Shown in pieces: positions 14,315-26,472 of a DNA stretch of 64,000 nucleotides. How positions within the stretch are numbered: the stretch's first letter is position 1; the number at the start of each line of letters is the position of its first letter. Origin of the DNA: Ophiosphaerella korrae (lineage: Eukaryota; Ascomycota; Dothideomycetes; Pleosporales; Phaeosphaeriaceae); the NCBI GenBank assembly GCA_028456385.1, contig JALNQF010000012.1:372001-436000 (forward strand), written 5' to 3'. The notes below the pieces were generated by a model that did no database searches, had not been told where the DNA came from, and worked only from the letters and a program-made list of their open reading frames with translations. The translations under genes and the position numbers were made by a program.

Positions 14315-16114
14315 ATGGCTCCTGTCGCACAATGGATTGGCACGCCCAAAATCAAGGGCTCCTCAGAGACCATTCGCATGGCGCTGCTCACCACATCGCT
14401 CATTGGACTGCAGTACATTTCAATCTTATCGTGAATGCCACTCCCCGCTAATCATGTTGTAGGTTTACCTGGAACGTAGAGATGACATATTGCACACCAT
14501 ACCTCCTCGAACTGGGTCTCACCAAATCTAAAATCAGTCTTGTGTGGGTCGCCGGACCCCTCTCGGGCCTCATAATGCAACCCATTGTAGGTGTCATCGC
14601 GGACCGCTCGACATCGCGCTGGGGCAGGCGACGACCGTACATGTTTGGTGGAACGATATTGGTGTGCATATTCTTGCTGCTGCTAGGCTGGACAAAGGAA
14701 GTTGTGAGATACTTTATAAAAGATGAGACTAGTGCGAAGAGCCATACCATCGTGGTCGCAGTGTTCAGTATTTATGCGATTGATTTTGCAATCAATGCTG
14801 TGCAAGGAAGCTGCCGTGGACTGGTTGTGGATACGCTGCCGATTTCTAAACAACAACAAGGCAGCAGTTGGGCGTCGCGCATGGTTGCAGTGGGTTCGCT
14901 GATCGGGTACGGTGCCGGCGCAATCGATCTGCAAAGAGTCTTTGGGCCAATGTTGGGAGATACGCAGTTCAAGCAGCTTACGGCTGTGGCGGCAATGACT
15001 TTGTGTCTTGCTGTGGGAATAACTAGCTGGGCTGTGACAGAGAAAGTCAGAGTGCTTGATGGTGGAGTGGAAGAGAGAATCAGCCCAATAGAGGTGTTGC
15101 AAACGATTGTGAAGGCAGCAATGGAGCTTCCGAGGAGCATTCAGGCAATTTGCTATGTACAATTTTGGGCATGGATAGGTACGTCTACATGTTTACGTTG
15201 AGAGGCTTGAGAGACTGATTATCATCTAGGATGGTTTCCTTTCTTGTTCTACAGCACCACTTGGGTCGGCGAAGTTTATCTACGCTACGATGCGCCTGCA
15301 GATGTCAAAGCAGCAGGCGATCTGACAGGAAAAGTGGGTCGCGTAGGTTCAATGGCCCTCATTTCTTTCAGTATTATCACGTTTGTGATGTCTGTTCTCC
15401 TGCCTTTCTTCGTCAAGTCTCCAGCAGATGATAAGGGTCCTGGATTTACGCCACGACCACCAAAGAAATTGGCAGGCGTTGTGGCTGAAATGGAGAAATA
15501 CAAACCCTCACTGCTCACCGCTTGGACCATTTCACACTGTCTGTTTGCGAGCTCAATGATCTTTGCACCATTTGTACGAAGCTTGAGAAGCGCAACGCTG
15601 ATCATTGCTGTTTGTGGCGTGTAAGTCATTTGCTATATGCATAAAGCTATATACATGTGAGATGCTGACGTTTGATAGATCCTGGTCAGTAGCATGTTGG
15701 GCGCCCTTTGCGTTCCTTGGGGTTGAAATCAACCGCATGTCGCAGTCCAACGGCCACACTTACTCGCGCGTAGGACGCAACTCAGTCGAACTCGAGGCAT
15801 CCACCTTAAATCTCCACGGCGGAGCGGAAGAGAAAGAGGCTAGCAATTCGGGTGGTGAGAGTTCAGGGAAATATCTTGGTATCATGAACCTATATACGAC
15901 GCTGCCACAGTTTGTTGGCACGGGAATATCATGGGTAGTATTCTCTGTGCTTGAGCCAGGCAAGAGTCCCGAGCTCTCAGAAGCACCGCCCGAGGAGCGT
16001 CATCCAACAGACGGGCCGAATGCGATTGCTGTGTGTCTTTTTATTGGAGCGTGCTGTGCGTGTTTGGCTGCATTAGCGACGAGGAGGTTGAAGAGGATAC
16101 AACAGAACTATTGA
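14315..16114 (+). CDS. MFS sucrose / alpha-glucoside proton symporter (Sut1-like)
   Basis: Predicted plasma-membrane carrier of the glycoside/sucrose symporter branch (plant SUT, animal SLC45, S. pombe Sut1). Four exons (14315-14412, 14463-15178, 15230-15620, 15679-16114) give 546 residues, fitting the expected 12 membrane helices. Visible features are the first helix leading into FTWNVEMTYCTPYL, a WVAGPLSGLIMQPIVG helix, and the loop 2-3 signature ADRSTSRWGRRRPY, which is diagnostic for this family. A long polar central loop runs near residues 200-300 and a last helix ends in a basic tail. Substrate (sucrose, maltose or another glucoside) cannot be read from sequence. Neighbouring genes give no pathway context. 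Confidence 0.9.
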
Positions 16115-16860
16115 TACCCATAGATTTGATATCGCGCATAATTAGCTAGCCCACCAACATATCCACTACGGGCAGCGCTTTCGAGTTTCAGGCATAGTCA
16201 GGCAATAGATTGGCGCATGTGAAGTTTTGCTACGAGTTTTCCTGGGCAGTGTGCGCCTTCCATGGATGTTCTGGAAGGCAAGTGCGGCTAACAATATGCC
16301 ATCGGCGACACTAGATAAATACTTAGGTACATGGCTACCTATCAGCAAGCACACCAACCTGGATGACAACGGACGGATAGGACAGGCCTCCTGTCGAGGC
16401 GAGAAGTCGCGCTCCAAGGTCGGCCTGCCGTCCCAGAGCCGCGGCAGCAGGTTATTGCGAGTGAGGTGTCATTGCCCAAGCAGGCGTCTGAATCGCTGTG
16501 TCGTGGTGTAGCCCGGGTGGCCACACGTGCCCAAGTGGAAAGAAGCGGTAAAGCACTCAAATAGCAGTCAATAACCTGCTCTCGCCTCGCGACCTCGAGC
16601 CCTCGAACCCACACATTTCTCCAGGCCCCAAATACGTCTCTTGTCCCTTCGGCTCGCCGGTCCACTCTGCTATTCACCCAGAGCCAAACAATTCCGTGAC
16701 CACCCTGCTCGCTAGGCCGCAACTAGTTACACAGCACAGAGAGGCGACTCACTAACGGGCTCCCCCAACCCGCCGAACATTTCTGCAGCGCGCTCACCAA
16801 CAACACCCTCTGCCCTCAACATTTCGCCACCCGCACATTCAACCTCAGTCCAGTGCCAAG
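16115..16860. other. intergenic: NAP1 promoter region
   Basis: About 0.75 kb between the transporter stop and the NAP1 start. A CACGTG lies near 16525. The last 150 bp before the NAP1 start are CT-rich, as is common in fungal housekeeping promoters. I see no gene here. Confidence 0.45.
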
Positions 16861-18376
16861 ATGTCTGAGCCAATCCCCAACAAGAAGATGGGTTCTAACG
16901 CTGCTGCTCCGTAAGTGTTTATTTCCCTCTGCCCCGCAACACTCATTTTTCTGAATCCCCCGGGATCAACTTTACACACAACTGCCCGCCATGGATATGC
17001 CGAATTCTAACCACGCTGTCTCCAGCACACCCCAAAACACACCCGCAAATGCGGCTCCCATATCGTCACATGCCACAAAGCCTGGTGTTGGCACCATCAA
17101 AGAAGGTGAGTTGCCTCGGTCGCAATTTCTTGCTGTGCCCCTCCAACCCCGCCTGTTGCGTTGTCTGGTGCCTGATCGCTGATGCCTTTTTTGTACAGAG
17201 GACCTGGAGCGCACAGCCGCCGGTCTCTTCGCAGCAAACCCCGCCCTTGTCGCCATGATGCAGAGCAAGCTCGGCTCGCTCGTCGGCCGGTCAAGTGGCT
17301 ACATTGAGTCCCTCCCTGCCTCGGTCCGCCGCCGCGTCGCCGGTCTCAAGGGCGTCCAGAAGGAGCACTCGAAACTCGAGGCAGAGTTCCAAGAAGAAGT
17401 TTTGCAACTCGAGAAGAAGTACTTTGCCAAGTTCACACCTCTTTACCAGACCCGCGCAAAGATTGTCAACGGCGCCTCTGAGCCCTCAGAAGAGCAGGTC
17501 AAGGTTGGCGAGCAAGATGATGAGGACGACAACGAGGAGGACAAGCCCGAGACCGAGCTCAACAAGGATGAGGGCAAGGATATCAAGGGTATTCCCGAGT
17601 TCTGGCTGAGTGCCATGAAGAACCAGATCTCGCTCGCCGAGATGATAACAGACCGGGACGAGGCTGCGCTCAAGCACCTCACCGATATTCGCATGGAATA
17701 CTTGGATCGTCCCGGATTCCGTCTAATTTTCGAATTTGAGGATAATGACTTCTTTTCCAATAAGACTATTACCAAGACGTACTTCTACCAGGAAGAGAAC
17801 GGCTACGGTGGCGACTTCATTTACGACCATGCTGAGGGTGACAAGATCGAGTGGAAATCCGGCAAGGACCTCACCGTCCGCATCGAGAGCAAGAAGCAGC
17901 GGAACAAGAGTAAGTGCTTCGAATGTCACCACTTTAACCACCGTACTAACTATTCGCAGATACCAAGCAGACGCGTGTCGTTAAGAAGACTGTGCCCACT
18001 GAGTCCTTCTTCAACTTCTTCGACCCACCCAAGCCCCCTCAGGATGAGGACGATGCTTCTTCTGACATTGAGGAACGCCTCGAGCTCGACTATCAGCTCG
18101 GTGAGGATATCAAAGAGAAGCTCATTCCCCGTGCGATTGATTGGTTCACCGGTGAAGCTTTGCAATATGAGAACATTGAGGACTTTGATGAGGGCGAGTT
18201 CCAAGATGAGGATGATGAGGATGAGGACGAGCTCAGTGATGACCGTGATGAGGAGGAAGAGTCAGATGACGAGGTATGTCCTACTGTTCTGTGATACCCC
18301 CGGTAACACGCTAACACGCCTATAGAACGACGGTACAAAACCCAAGCAGGAGGCTGCTGAGTGCAAGCAGAGCTAA
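16861..18376 (+). CDS. NAP1: nucleosome assembly protein NAP1
   Basis: Histone H2A-H2B chaperone that shuttles between cytoplasm and nucleus. Five exons (16861-16910, 17026-17105, 17199-17909, 17960-18273, 18326-18376) give 401 residues. The NAP core runs from about residue 60 to 350, with [13 protein letters not shown] in the dimerisation helix region and the conserved [10 protein letters not shown]. An acidic stretch follows ([19 protein letters not shown]). The last exon encodes 16 residues ending CKQS, a CaaX-type box as in animal NAP1L1 (CKQQ). An internal acidic linker ([12 protein letters not shown]) lies near residue 135. The first two small exons encode a Pro/Thr-rich lead. The gene is co-oriented with the upstream transporter but unrelated to it. 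Confidence 0.95.
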
Positions 18377-19225
18377 ATAGCTCGTAATACGGATACGGTT
18401 TCCTTGCCTTAGGAGTGTGGGTCTTGTTCTTTCGATCTAGATGCCGGCATCAGAACTCTTTTTAGGTGGCTATACCGCCGTGTTAGGTTTTGACCTGGCC
18501 CTTACGTCCTCCATACCCGTCTATCAATCCGTTACATTTCCCATACGCATAATTCTGCATTAAAGGGAGTGGAGATGGCCATTTCGCGATAATGTCACGA
18601 TTACTTTTATGGTCCACTGTCGTTGCAAGCTACTCTCCGTGCCCTTATGACTTCATTCAATGTCAAGCACGTCTCATCGACTGTTCGACATCAACACAAT
18701 CACTAGCATGTCTGGCGTCATTTTGGTGGAGTTTTGATAGTCTTATTGGATGAGGCGGCATGATAGTTTACTACCACGGCAACAAAAGTTAAAGATATTT
18801 CCTGAATTATATCGAGCTTATAATCTACCTTCCCATGATCGTTCAAGTTCACTAACCTTTGATACTCTATATGGAGTGTTCATTCAGTTGTATATTGTAG
18901 ACTTATATGTATACCAACATTAGTCGTGAATGTACCATACAAATAGTACATAATTGGCACATATTATTGTTGTGGTGTGGATGCAGGTAGATAGCGCGGG
19001 GCAGTTAGCGGGGTCCGACCGGAAAAACCTCGGCGCTGGGAAATTTCTAGGAATGCGATACTTTTGAAATACAAATGTGCACAATTGAGCACGGTTCTCG
19101 GCGTCAATTACAACCTCTATTCCCTTCTCTGAAGAATTCTCCATATTTCAGTCGTACAGGGGAGGTCCCGAACCCGAATCGGATCGAAGATTCCCATTGG
19201 CGACAACCCGCGACTTGAACACAGC
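18377..19225. other. intergenic between NAP1 and FAP7
   Basis: AT-rich 0.85 kb containing the NAP1 3' region and FAP7 upstream region. No recognisable gene. A 74-codon minus-strand frame at 18920-19144 has no support. Confidence 0.45.
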
Positions 19226-19855
19226 ATGACGCGCAAGAGCCCAAATATTGTAATTACCGGAACGCCTGGCGTAGGCAAGACGACACATGCAGAGCAATTA
19301 GCAAGCGCTACGGGGTTTCAGCATATTTCAGTGAATCAAATTGTCAAAGACGAAGGTTTCCATGAAGGAAAGGACGACGAGACCGGAAGCTGGATTGTGG
19401 ATGAGGATAAGGTAAATTCAATATTTATATATCCTGCGTGATTAAACGGTTCTCGATATTGTCCTGTATAAGTAAGTCACTAATTCACCTCAAAGCTCCT
19501 AGATTACTTAGAAGCACTTCCCTTACACTCGACCGGTGGATACATCCTCGACTGGCACGCATGCGATCTATTTCCCGAGCGCTGGATCGACCTTGTCATT
19601 GTATTACGATGTGACTCTACATTACTTTACGATCGGTTGAACGCGCGAGGATACAAGGGCAAGAAACTGGAAGAGAATATTGATAGTGAGATTATGCAAG
19701 TTTTACTCGATGAAGCAAGGGAAAGTTACAAGGAGGAAATTGTGGTAGAATTGAAGAGTGAGAGCACAGAAGATGTAGAAGGCAATCTGGAGAGAATTGA
19801 GTCGTGGGTGGAGAACTGGAGGAAAGATAATGCTGATGTGAACGACAAGGAATGA
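19226..19855 (+). CDS. FAP7: adenylate kinase isoenzyme 6 / ribosome assembly factor Fap7
   Basis: Nuclear P-loop NTPase of the hCINAP/Fap7 family. It acts on the 40S precursor (Rps14 loading and 20S pre-rRNA cleavage) and has adenylate kinase-like activity. Two exons (19226-19411, 19496-19855) give 181 residues; yeast Fap7 has 197. The Walker A motif GTPGVGKTT is at residues 12-20. HISVNQIVKDEGF and the domain DWHACDLFPERWIDLVIVLR are characteristic of the family, as is the ARGYKGKKLEENI segment. The intron (19412-19495) starts GTAAAT and ends AAAG, with phase 0 on both sides. The gene is convergent with the ITPase gene (133 bp apart). Confidence 0.94.
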
Positions 19856-19988
19856 GCGACGTTTGGTAGAAGAGTATATGATGAACAAACCAGCCAGACA
19901 TTTGGAACATATTGGTGAGTGGATTCATATTCGTCGTACTTTTAGGCATTGGGCCGTGGATATCATCCAAAAGATAGTCTTGTGACTT

Positions 19989-20828
19989 CTAATTCTCTAC
20001 TTTCTTGGCCAACCACTCCTTCAGCTTGTCCAACGCCTTTCCGCGATGACTTATCTTGTTCTTCTCGCTCTTGTCCATTTCTGCGTACGTTTGACCCTCA
20101 TACTCAAAGCATGAATCCCAGCCTATCTTACCATTAATTCTAATCCTTAAACTGATATATTGGTGCTTACGCTAACTTACCAAAAACAGTAGGCCCTCGG
20201 CTTGGAACCAATTTGCCGTCCGTCCGCCCTTGGAACAGTACAGGCTCATGTCCTGGGCCCTCACAGTATGCAAAAGTGCAGACTGCTTGAGCGGACTTGT
20301 CGTCAAAGCCTTCAAGGAGTTTGTGCATTTGCGTGGGTCCCAGGGCGAGCATGAACCATTTGCTATGGTGATGTTAGATTGCGCAATCGAAGGACAATAA
20401 ACCAGTGTACAGATATGGATCATAAATCTAGTGCTAAGATGAGATAGTCACTTACATATATGGCCCTGGAAGATCGTTCATTGCTTTAAAGCAAAGACAT
20501 GTGTCTTCAACTAGTACTGGCCCTTTGATCTACAAGCTGTTAGTTCACGTTCAATCAATCATTTAGTTATTTGAAAAACAAGACGTACTGCTTCAGCTGC
20601 TCTTCGTGCCTTATCTATTGTTACTTCTTCTACCGTCCCCTGTATCTCTACGAGGTCGACATTTTGATTTCGTAGCTCGATCACACCTTCAAGAATGGCT
20701 TGGACCTGCGCCCCGGTGTAAGCAAATGATGAACGATAGGAATCTGTTAATTTTCTTACCTCAGCAAGCTTATTCTTATTTCCCGTGATGAAATTGAGGC
20801 GTTTTGGCACAGATGGCGTAGAAGTCAT
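19989..20828 (-). CDS. HAM1: inosine triphosphate pyrophosphatase (HAM1/ITPA)
   Basis: Hydrolyses ITP, dITP and XTP to monophosphates, cleansing the nucleotide pool. Five exons (20760-20828, 20589-20705, 20456-20529, 20181-20362, 19989-20122) give 191 residues, the normal family size. Seen in order: the substrate-binding [11 protein letters not shown] at 13-23, [10 protein letters not shown] with the catalytic acid, [16 protein letters not shown], and the signature [16 protein letters not shown] followed by [10 protein letters not shown]. All phases close. The first intron (20706-20759) is easily missed because reading through it stays open. Confidence 0.95.
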
Positions 20829-21653
20829 CGTGGCAAATACCGATCCAAGAGTCTAGATCAATGTGAAGTTTACGATAGTTCCCGTGCCCTGTCTTGGAAG
20901 CTTGGTTATTCGAGGAGATCTCGATCAATATTTGTCGAGGCTAGATCTTGCAGATCTGCGTGCTTAGCACAATGATGCAGACAATTATCCCAATTTAGTA
21001 AGTCGAAAAAGTATTAAGATTTTTTTGTGCTTTTGATATCGCTCAAGCACACTTGATCGCGGTATATACCCTTTCGTACAGGCTCAGAATACCATTCTGC
21101 AATCTTGGTGATCTGCGATTGTGTAAGCAAACTGAGTGTGACTCTTCGCGCAGAATGGGGCAGCCTCGTTGTATGGCGGCGCAGTCGCTTACTACAATAA
21201 GATGAGACACAAGGATAGAGTTGCTTCTACGAGGCTGAAGGCTTTCTGTCGGCGGCATACCGAGACACCGAAGGGCTGAGCTTGCCTACAAAATTCACCA
21301 TCGCTCCATGAAGGGTAAAGCGTGAGTTTATCTTTAGGTCTGGAGCGAGAGGTTAGGCTAGATCGGGCGAAAGGCGGCCTTCAAGCCTCAGGAAGTTGCC
21401 GTAGCTGACATTGTCACCCATCATTTACCAACAAACGCTCACTGTTTTTGTCCTTCTACGTCTTTAGCCCTCATTTCGCTGCGCATCTGCAGCCACCTTG
21501 TGTGGCTTGGATTTGGGGGACGCCCTTTAGCTTTTGAGGCTCGAGCCGCTGCAATACGCGCCACCGGAATACCTTGCTATTGCTTTCGCTTGTCCTCCAG
21601 GACTAGATCATTGATGAGAACCACAAAGGCCAAAGAAACTATCAAAAGGAACT
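20829..21653. other. intergenic upstream of ITPase and P450-like genes
   Basis: Divergent promoter region of 0.8 kb. Only short, unsupported open frames are present. Nothing else recognised. Confidence 0.45.
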
Positions 21654-23728
21654 ATGGCTTCCCTCAGGACTTTATTTCTAGGCGTGTACGCCTCCAATAG
21701 TGCTATAAGGCTACTATTCCTGCCCGTGTGCTATGTCCTGCTACTCAGTCCGTTTCTGACTCTTGTTGGATATTACCTGGGTTTTGGCCAAACTCTCAGA
21801 GCTTATGTTTCTGAAGACTTTTCGTGGTTCGATCTTCTGCCTCAAGTTGCTCTTTCCGCAATTTTCCTATTGCTCCCAACCAGGCTGTTGTCTACGTCAC
21901 GAAATGCTAGTAAAGGCAGTGATGATGGGACGAGGAGGGTACAATCATTGCCATATTGGATTCCAGGATTTCGTAATTTCTGGAGCATTGCCTTCGGTGG
22001 CGAGCCATGGCTGAAGGGTATTCGGTAAGTACAATGAGAGCTTTGCACGCACTTTACTGATTGTTGTTCAGCGATTCTACCATTGAAAGCGTCGTTGCAT
22101 ATAAAGCTGCCGGAACGAAGCACAACATTGTTCTATCAGAAACTCTAACCGAAAAATCCTTATTGACCCAAATTTACCTTCAACAGGACAATTTACAAAT
22201 CCCACGAAGCAATAGATGGACAATTCTTCGGAATGCTTTCGGCATCAACAACCACGCGGAAAACCAGTATTTCGAAATTGAGAAGTCAATACACGACGCT
22301 ATCCAAAAAGAGATTTATAAATCGTCTATGGAGAAACTCACACTTGCTACTGTAAACATTCTATCTGAGACACTCCCCGACTTCATCACGTTCAACTCCT
22401 CGATCGTGGACCAAATGCAATGGGAGCGTGTTGCCGATATTGAGCTTACAGATGGAACTTCGGAAGCGGAATGTAACTTATTCGCTCTAGTCAACGAGTT
22501 TTGCTGCAATGCAATACTGTCATCAATTCTAGGCGCCCAGTTTACAGATTCATACCAGCTTCTGGCCACCGACTTAGCCACCTTCAATCAGCGATACTGG
22601 GCGCTCGCGCTCGGCTTGCCACGCCTATCTCCTATTCCAGGGCTTCCTGGAGCTGCTCTGGCCCAGAAACGACTCCTTCAGAATCTAAAGAACCTCTTTG
22701 GCGACCTAACATATCCTGCCGTCAAGCGTGTTCCAGATGATGATGATGATGATGATGAGAGTGTAAGTGGGGAAGAGATGGACGCCGATATTCCCACACC
22801 AACAGTGAACATTAATCAGTTGTTCATGAAGCACGACTTTCCCATGGCTTCAAGGGCAGCAATCGCACTGCAGATTATACATGAAATAGTCGCGGAGGTT
22901 GTGCCAATTGTATTCTGGACTGTCCTTCATATCTACTCGTCATCTACCAGTGCAGAGCAAGATAGTCAAGAGACTACACCCATTGAGATGATTAAGCATC
23001 AAGGCAGACAGTGGGCACAAGCAATACAGCCACCATCGATACACCCTTCGTTCCCTGCCCCACCAGAAATTGTGTTCAACACTGCGAACAGCACCAACAT
23101 CCGTCCAGAAACATTTCCATACTTACGCTCCTGCATCATGGAAGCCCGCCGTCTCTACCGCGTCCATACCACTACGTACGAAATCACCAAACCCATTGTA
23201 ATCAGCGAGCCCAGCGTCGGCCCCAGCAAACAAGACAACTGGCACCTCGACACTGGCACATTCATCGACATCGGCCTCTCTCAATCTCTAATCAACTCCT
23301 CTCCAAGCATATTCCCCGACCCAGCACTCTTCAAGCCAGACCGATTCCTCGACAAAACACTCTACCCTGCCTCCATCACATCTGCGTCCGACTCCACCGA
23401 GCCCTACAAATACTCCCTCCTCGTCGCCATCATCACCGGCATCGTCCAGCTCTGGGAAATCTCGCCCGCCCCCAAGAAAACATTCCTCGATCACATGCAG
23501 GAGGCGAGGGAGGAGGCGCAGATTAGTGCGGCTGCGCTGAGCGGCGAGCAAAAGGCTCCGCGTAGTAGTGACGTTAGGCAGAAGCAGGGTAAGGATGGGA
23601 AGAAGGCGAGGTGGACGCTGCCTGTGGCTATGGATGCAGGTAGTGTCAAGGTTCCGAGGAAGGATGTCAGGGTTAGGATTAGGAGGAGGGAGGGATTGCC
23701 GCAGAAGGCGGTTCGTCCGGGGAAGTGA
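21654..23728 (+). CDS. cytochrome P450-like protein lacking the heme-binding cysteine
   Basis: Two exons (21654-22024, 22072-23728; intron 47 nt) give 675 residues. One or two N-terminal membrane segments (residues about 15-85) precede PYWIPGFRNFWSIAFGG, which resembles the lead of microsomal P450s. The K-helix ExxR motif is present (EARRLYR, E481 and R484) and so is a PERF-like motif (FKPDRF, 544-549). The heme loop FxxGxxxCxG should follow. Instead there is a short Thr/Ser/Ala linker and then the L-helix-like SLLVAIITGIVQLWE. No cysteine occurs from residue 544 to the end. The I-helix region (EIVAEVVPIVFWTV) lacks the usual acid-Thr pair. The C-terminal beta-strand region (VPRKDVRVRIRRRE) is kept. 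An acidic poly-Asp insertion lies near residue 345. The frame is intact, so this looks like a stable non-catalytic relative rather than a decayed gene. Confidence 0.75.
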
Positions 23729-24249
23729 AGGGGACTCATTTGAGCGTTTTTCGCTCCGGTATGAGTGACTGTGACTTGGCGGTTGGCTGTACAAAGTTGA
23801 GAAAGTTTAGCTTGAAGATAGGTAAGCAGGTGTGTAGGCCGGTTAAAATATATGAGTACAATCTCGACTAGATATGCTAGACGAATCGTTCAAGTTTAAG
23901 TGTGACGGCCACGGGCTAAGCATAAAGATGCAGTATAAAATACTCCAGTTGCGGTCAGTCATGTAACTGAGTTTTCATAGGCGTAGCCACTAAGGCATCA
24001 TCAACACATTGCATCATGGGCACTAAAGTGTGTCTTGTGTATGTCATTCCATGATCGTACTTTTCCCGCACCGTCGCATGAACACCATATGTGCAGGCTG
24101 TAGCCATACACGCCGTCACTGCCGTGGAATCGCATTAAGGGTTATGTTCATCCTTTCATTTGTAAACATAACACCTTTTGGTATGCCCATATCATGCCGC
24201 AGAAAGTTGAAAAGACCCAGAAACCCCATGCCTAGTCAACCCTGATCGT
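23729..24249. other. intergenic, convergent 3' regions of P450-like and eS1 genes
   Basis: About 0.5 kb between two convergent genes. No supported open frame, repeat or RNA gene seen. Confidence 0.45.
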
Positions 24250-25176
24250 TTACACATTCTCGAGGACGGTCTCCTTGAATTCCCGCTCAACCTGGGCATT
24301 ATTAGTAGCTGATTGCGCAAGGGTAAGATAAGGGTGGACAAACCTTCTGGCCAGAGTCATCCTGGCTTGACTCGCCATGGAGACCGAGGAGAGCACCAAG
24401 ATCGAACTTGGGTGCCTTGAGGAGCTTGACCTTTCGTACGTGGACCTAGTGTCAATTAGCCATATGTTACCATTGCGAGCGTGGATTGTGCACATACGTT
24501 CTGGAGGGGGTAGATGCCCTGGGTGGACTTCTCAATCTCGCGGCCGATAACCTCGGGAATGAGCTTCTGGGTAAGCTGGGCGAGAGTGCATGAACTGGCG
24601 TCGCGAGTCATGATCTCAACCATCTTCTTGCGGATAGCCCTGATTTGCGACGAAGCAGCGTATGTGGTCTTCTTGATCTGGTTTGGTCGTCGCTTGGTGA
24701 AACCAATGGCGAAAAGACGGAGAAGGTAGTCGTCGGTGGTCTTGACCACGACGTTGGCCTCAATGAGGGTTTGCCACTTGCGGACGAGGGAGCGGAGCTT
24801 GTCGGAGGTGAAGTCGAGGCCGTGGAAGTTGGTCAAGCAGTTCTTGCCCTGGACCTCGTCGACCCTGAGCCTGACCTTGCGGAAGGCATGGTCCTCATCC
24901 TTCTGGAGATCGGCGAGCGAAACCTCGATTATCCGGCCCTTGAGGGCGTCGTTTGCGTTCTTCAGACCGGTGGTGCGGTTGACGAGGGTCTTACCGACAC
25001 TGCAAGAGGCTCAGAGTCAGTACTGCATCCATTGAGCTGCGGTAGGTGTCTTACTCTCGGACGGCGAAAGTTCCTGGGGCCTTGAGATTGTACCAGTCCT
25101 TCTTTGCGAAGGTATCTGTCTTCTTTTTGAGACCCTTCTTTCCCTTTGACAATCTCTTGTTCTTTCCTACGGCCAT
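24250..25176 (-). CDS. RPS1: 40S ribosomal protein eS1 (S3a family)
   Basis: Structural protein of the small subunit near the mRNA exit. Four exons (25055-25176, 24498-24999, 24344-24445, 24250-24291) give 255 residues, exactly the yeast Rps1 length. The N-terminus [19 protein letters not shown], the junction [12 protein letters not shown] across intron 1, [17 protein letters not shown] and [15 protein letters not shown] are all highly conserved. The protein ends KETVLENV. The first intron is phase 2 and the other two are phase 0. A TTAGGG next to a CACGTG lies about 136 bp upstream. Confidence 0.97.
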
Positions 25177-26472
25177 TTTTGCAAATGTTGTCGGCGATGG
25201 CTGAGGTTCTGATGTGTCGGCGTCGAAGGTTGAAGTTCTGAATTTCGCCCACAGTGCTGTTAAGCGAACATCTTGGCGGGGCCGTGCGCTGATTCACTCC
25301 CATGTTAGGGTCACGTGTGAAGCGATGCCACTCCAGAACTTGATTGAATTAAACCCCCCCCCCTCCTCCTCCAGAAAAAAAGGTCCAAATCTACCTTGTA
25401 CTCCCCTAACATTCAACTTTCTAACTATCGCTGCGAAGCGATGTCTTGGCGAATTCTAGTGAGTTTTTCCAGTGTCTTGAAGTGTGGGTGCATTACCTTT
25501 CATGCCATCATCGTCCGCAACCCCAATTCCCCTATATACATCATGAACATTACCTAGGGCTATGCCATCTTTTATTTGGGTTGCACGACGTGGGTGCACA
25601 CATGCACATATGCTCCAGTATTTCCAGTCACTGTCAGATAGCTTACGACATAGTATGCACGCGCAAGCCTGCACAACTCATCTAAAACACAAACAATGGC
25701 GTTGTAGTGTGCCAACAACGCGTAGCCGACATCCTTCTAAATCAAGGCGGTCAAGGTATGGGCTGGCGCTGATGCGTAATCATGAGGTTGGAGCCTTTGC
25801 TCAACCACACAACTCTAACAAGCAGCCACTACTTCGCACTTGCTAGCCGCTATAGTCGCGCACAGAAAGGAGTGCCACAGAAATCAAGTTTCGACAGAGA
25901 GTATGTATGCACTTTGTGTGTATTTCAACTAATCAAGATGATACATGTCGTGTAGCTACCGCTGTGGCCTCTACCAAAGGTCATTTGTCAACAAGCAGCA
26001 ACCACGTGTGAGCATACTTCCGATGCAGGAAACGCATTACGCATCGGTTTACTGTATCCACTGACGCTCCCGACAACCAACCTCACTCTACGGGCAACGA
26101 TGACAAAGACCATCAGCTGCGGCTGCGTGGCTGTGCATTGTTCACCGATACCCCCACGCCTCCCTGCTTTTTCTGCCTTGCATGCAACGCCTCACGACCA
26201 TGACGTACTCTTACTATCTAGATTCCGACTGCCTTCGTAGCGATTGGGCTGCAAATAACGCAGTCTTCTTTTTCTCGGGGCGATTTCATGACGAGCCGTC
26301 CACCGGCTCCAGTGCGTATATTCGGTTTGCCGAATCCTCCTGGGATGACGCCATCTTTTGTTGTAAACAGAGATAGTGTGATGTCGTGTCGTGTTGATGA
26401 TGAGAGATGAGTGATTAGCATGTTTAATGACGGTAACTTCTAGTTAACCACACATTCGGCATGAGCTTGTGC
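25177..26472. other. intergenic, 1.3 kb, right of eS1
   Basis: Contains the eS1 promoter and the 3' side of the small unknown gene. A C10 run lies at 25354-25363. Short open frames on both strands are unsupported. Confidence 0.45.
25305..25317. promoter_or_regulatory. TTAGGG + CACGTG composite upstream of eS1
   Basis: TTAGGG (25305-25310) is followed after one base by CACGTG (25312-25317), about 136 bp upstream of the eS1 start. Tbf1 (TTAGGG) and Cbf1 (CACGTG) are known ribosomal-protein regulators in Candida albicans and probably in ancestral ascomycetes. Assignment here is inference from motif and position. Confidence 0.45.
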
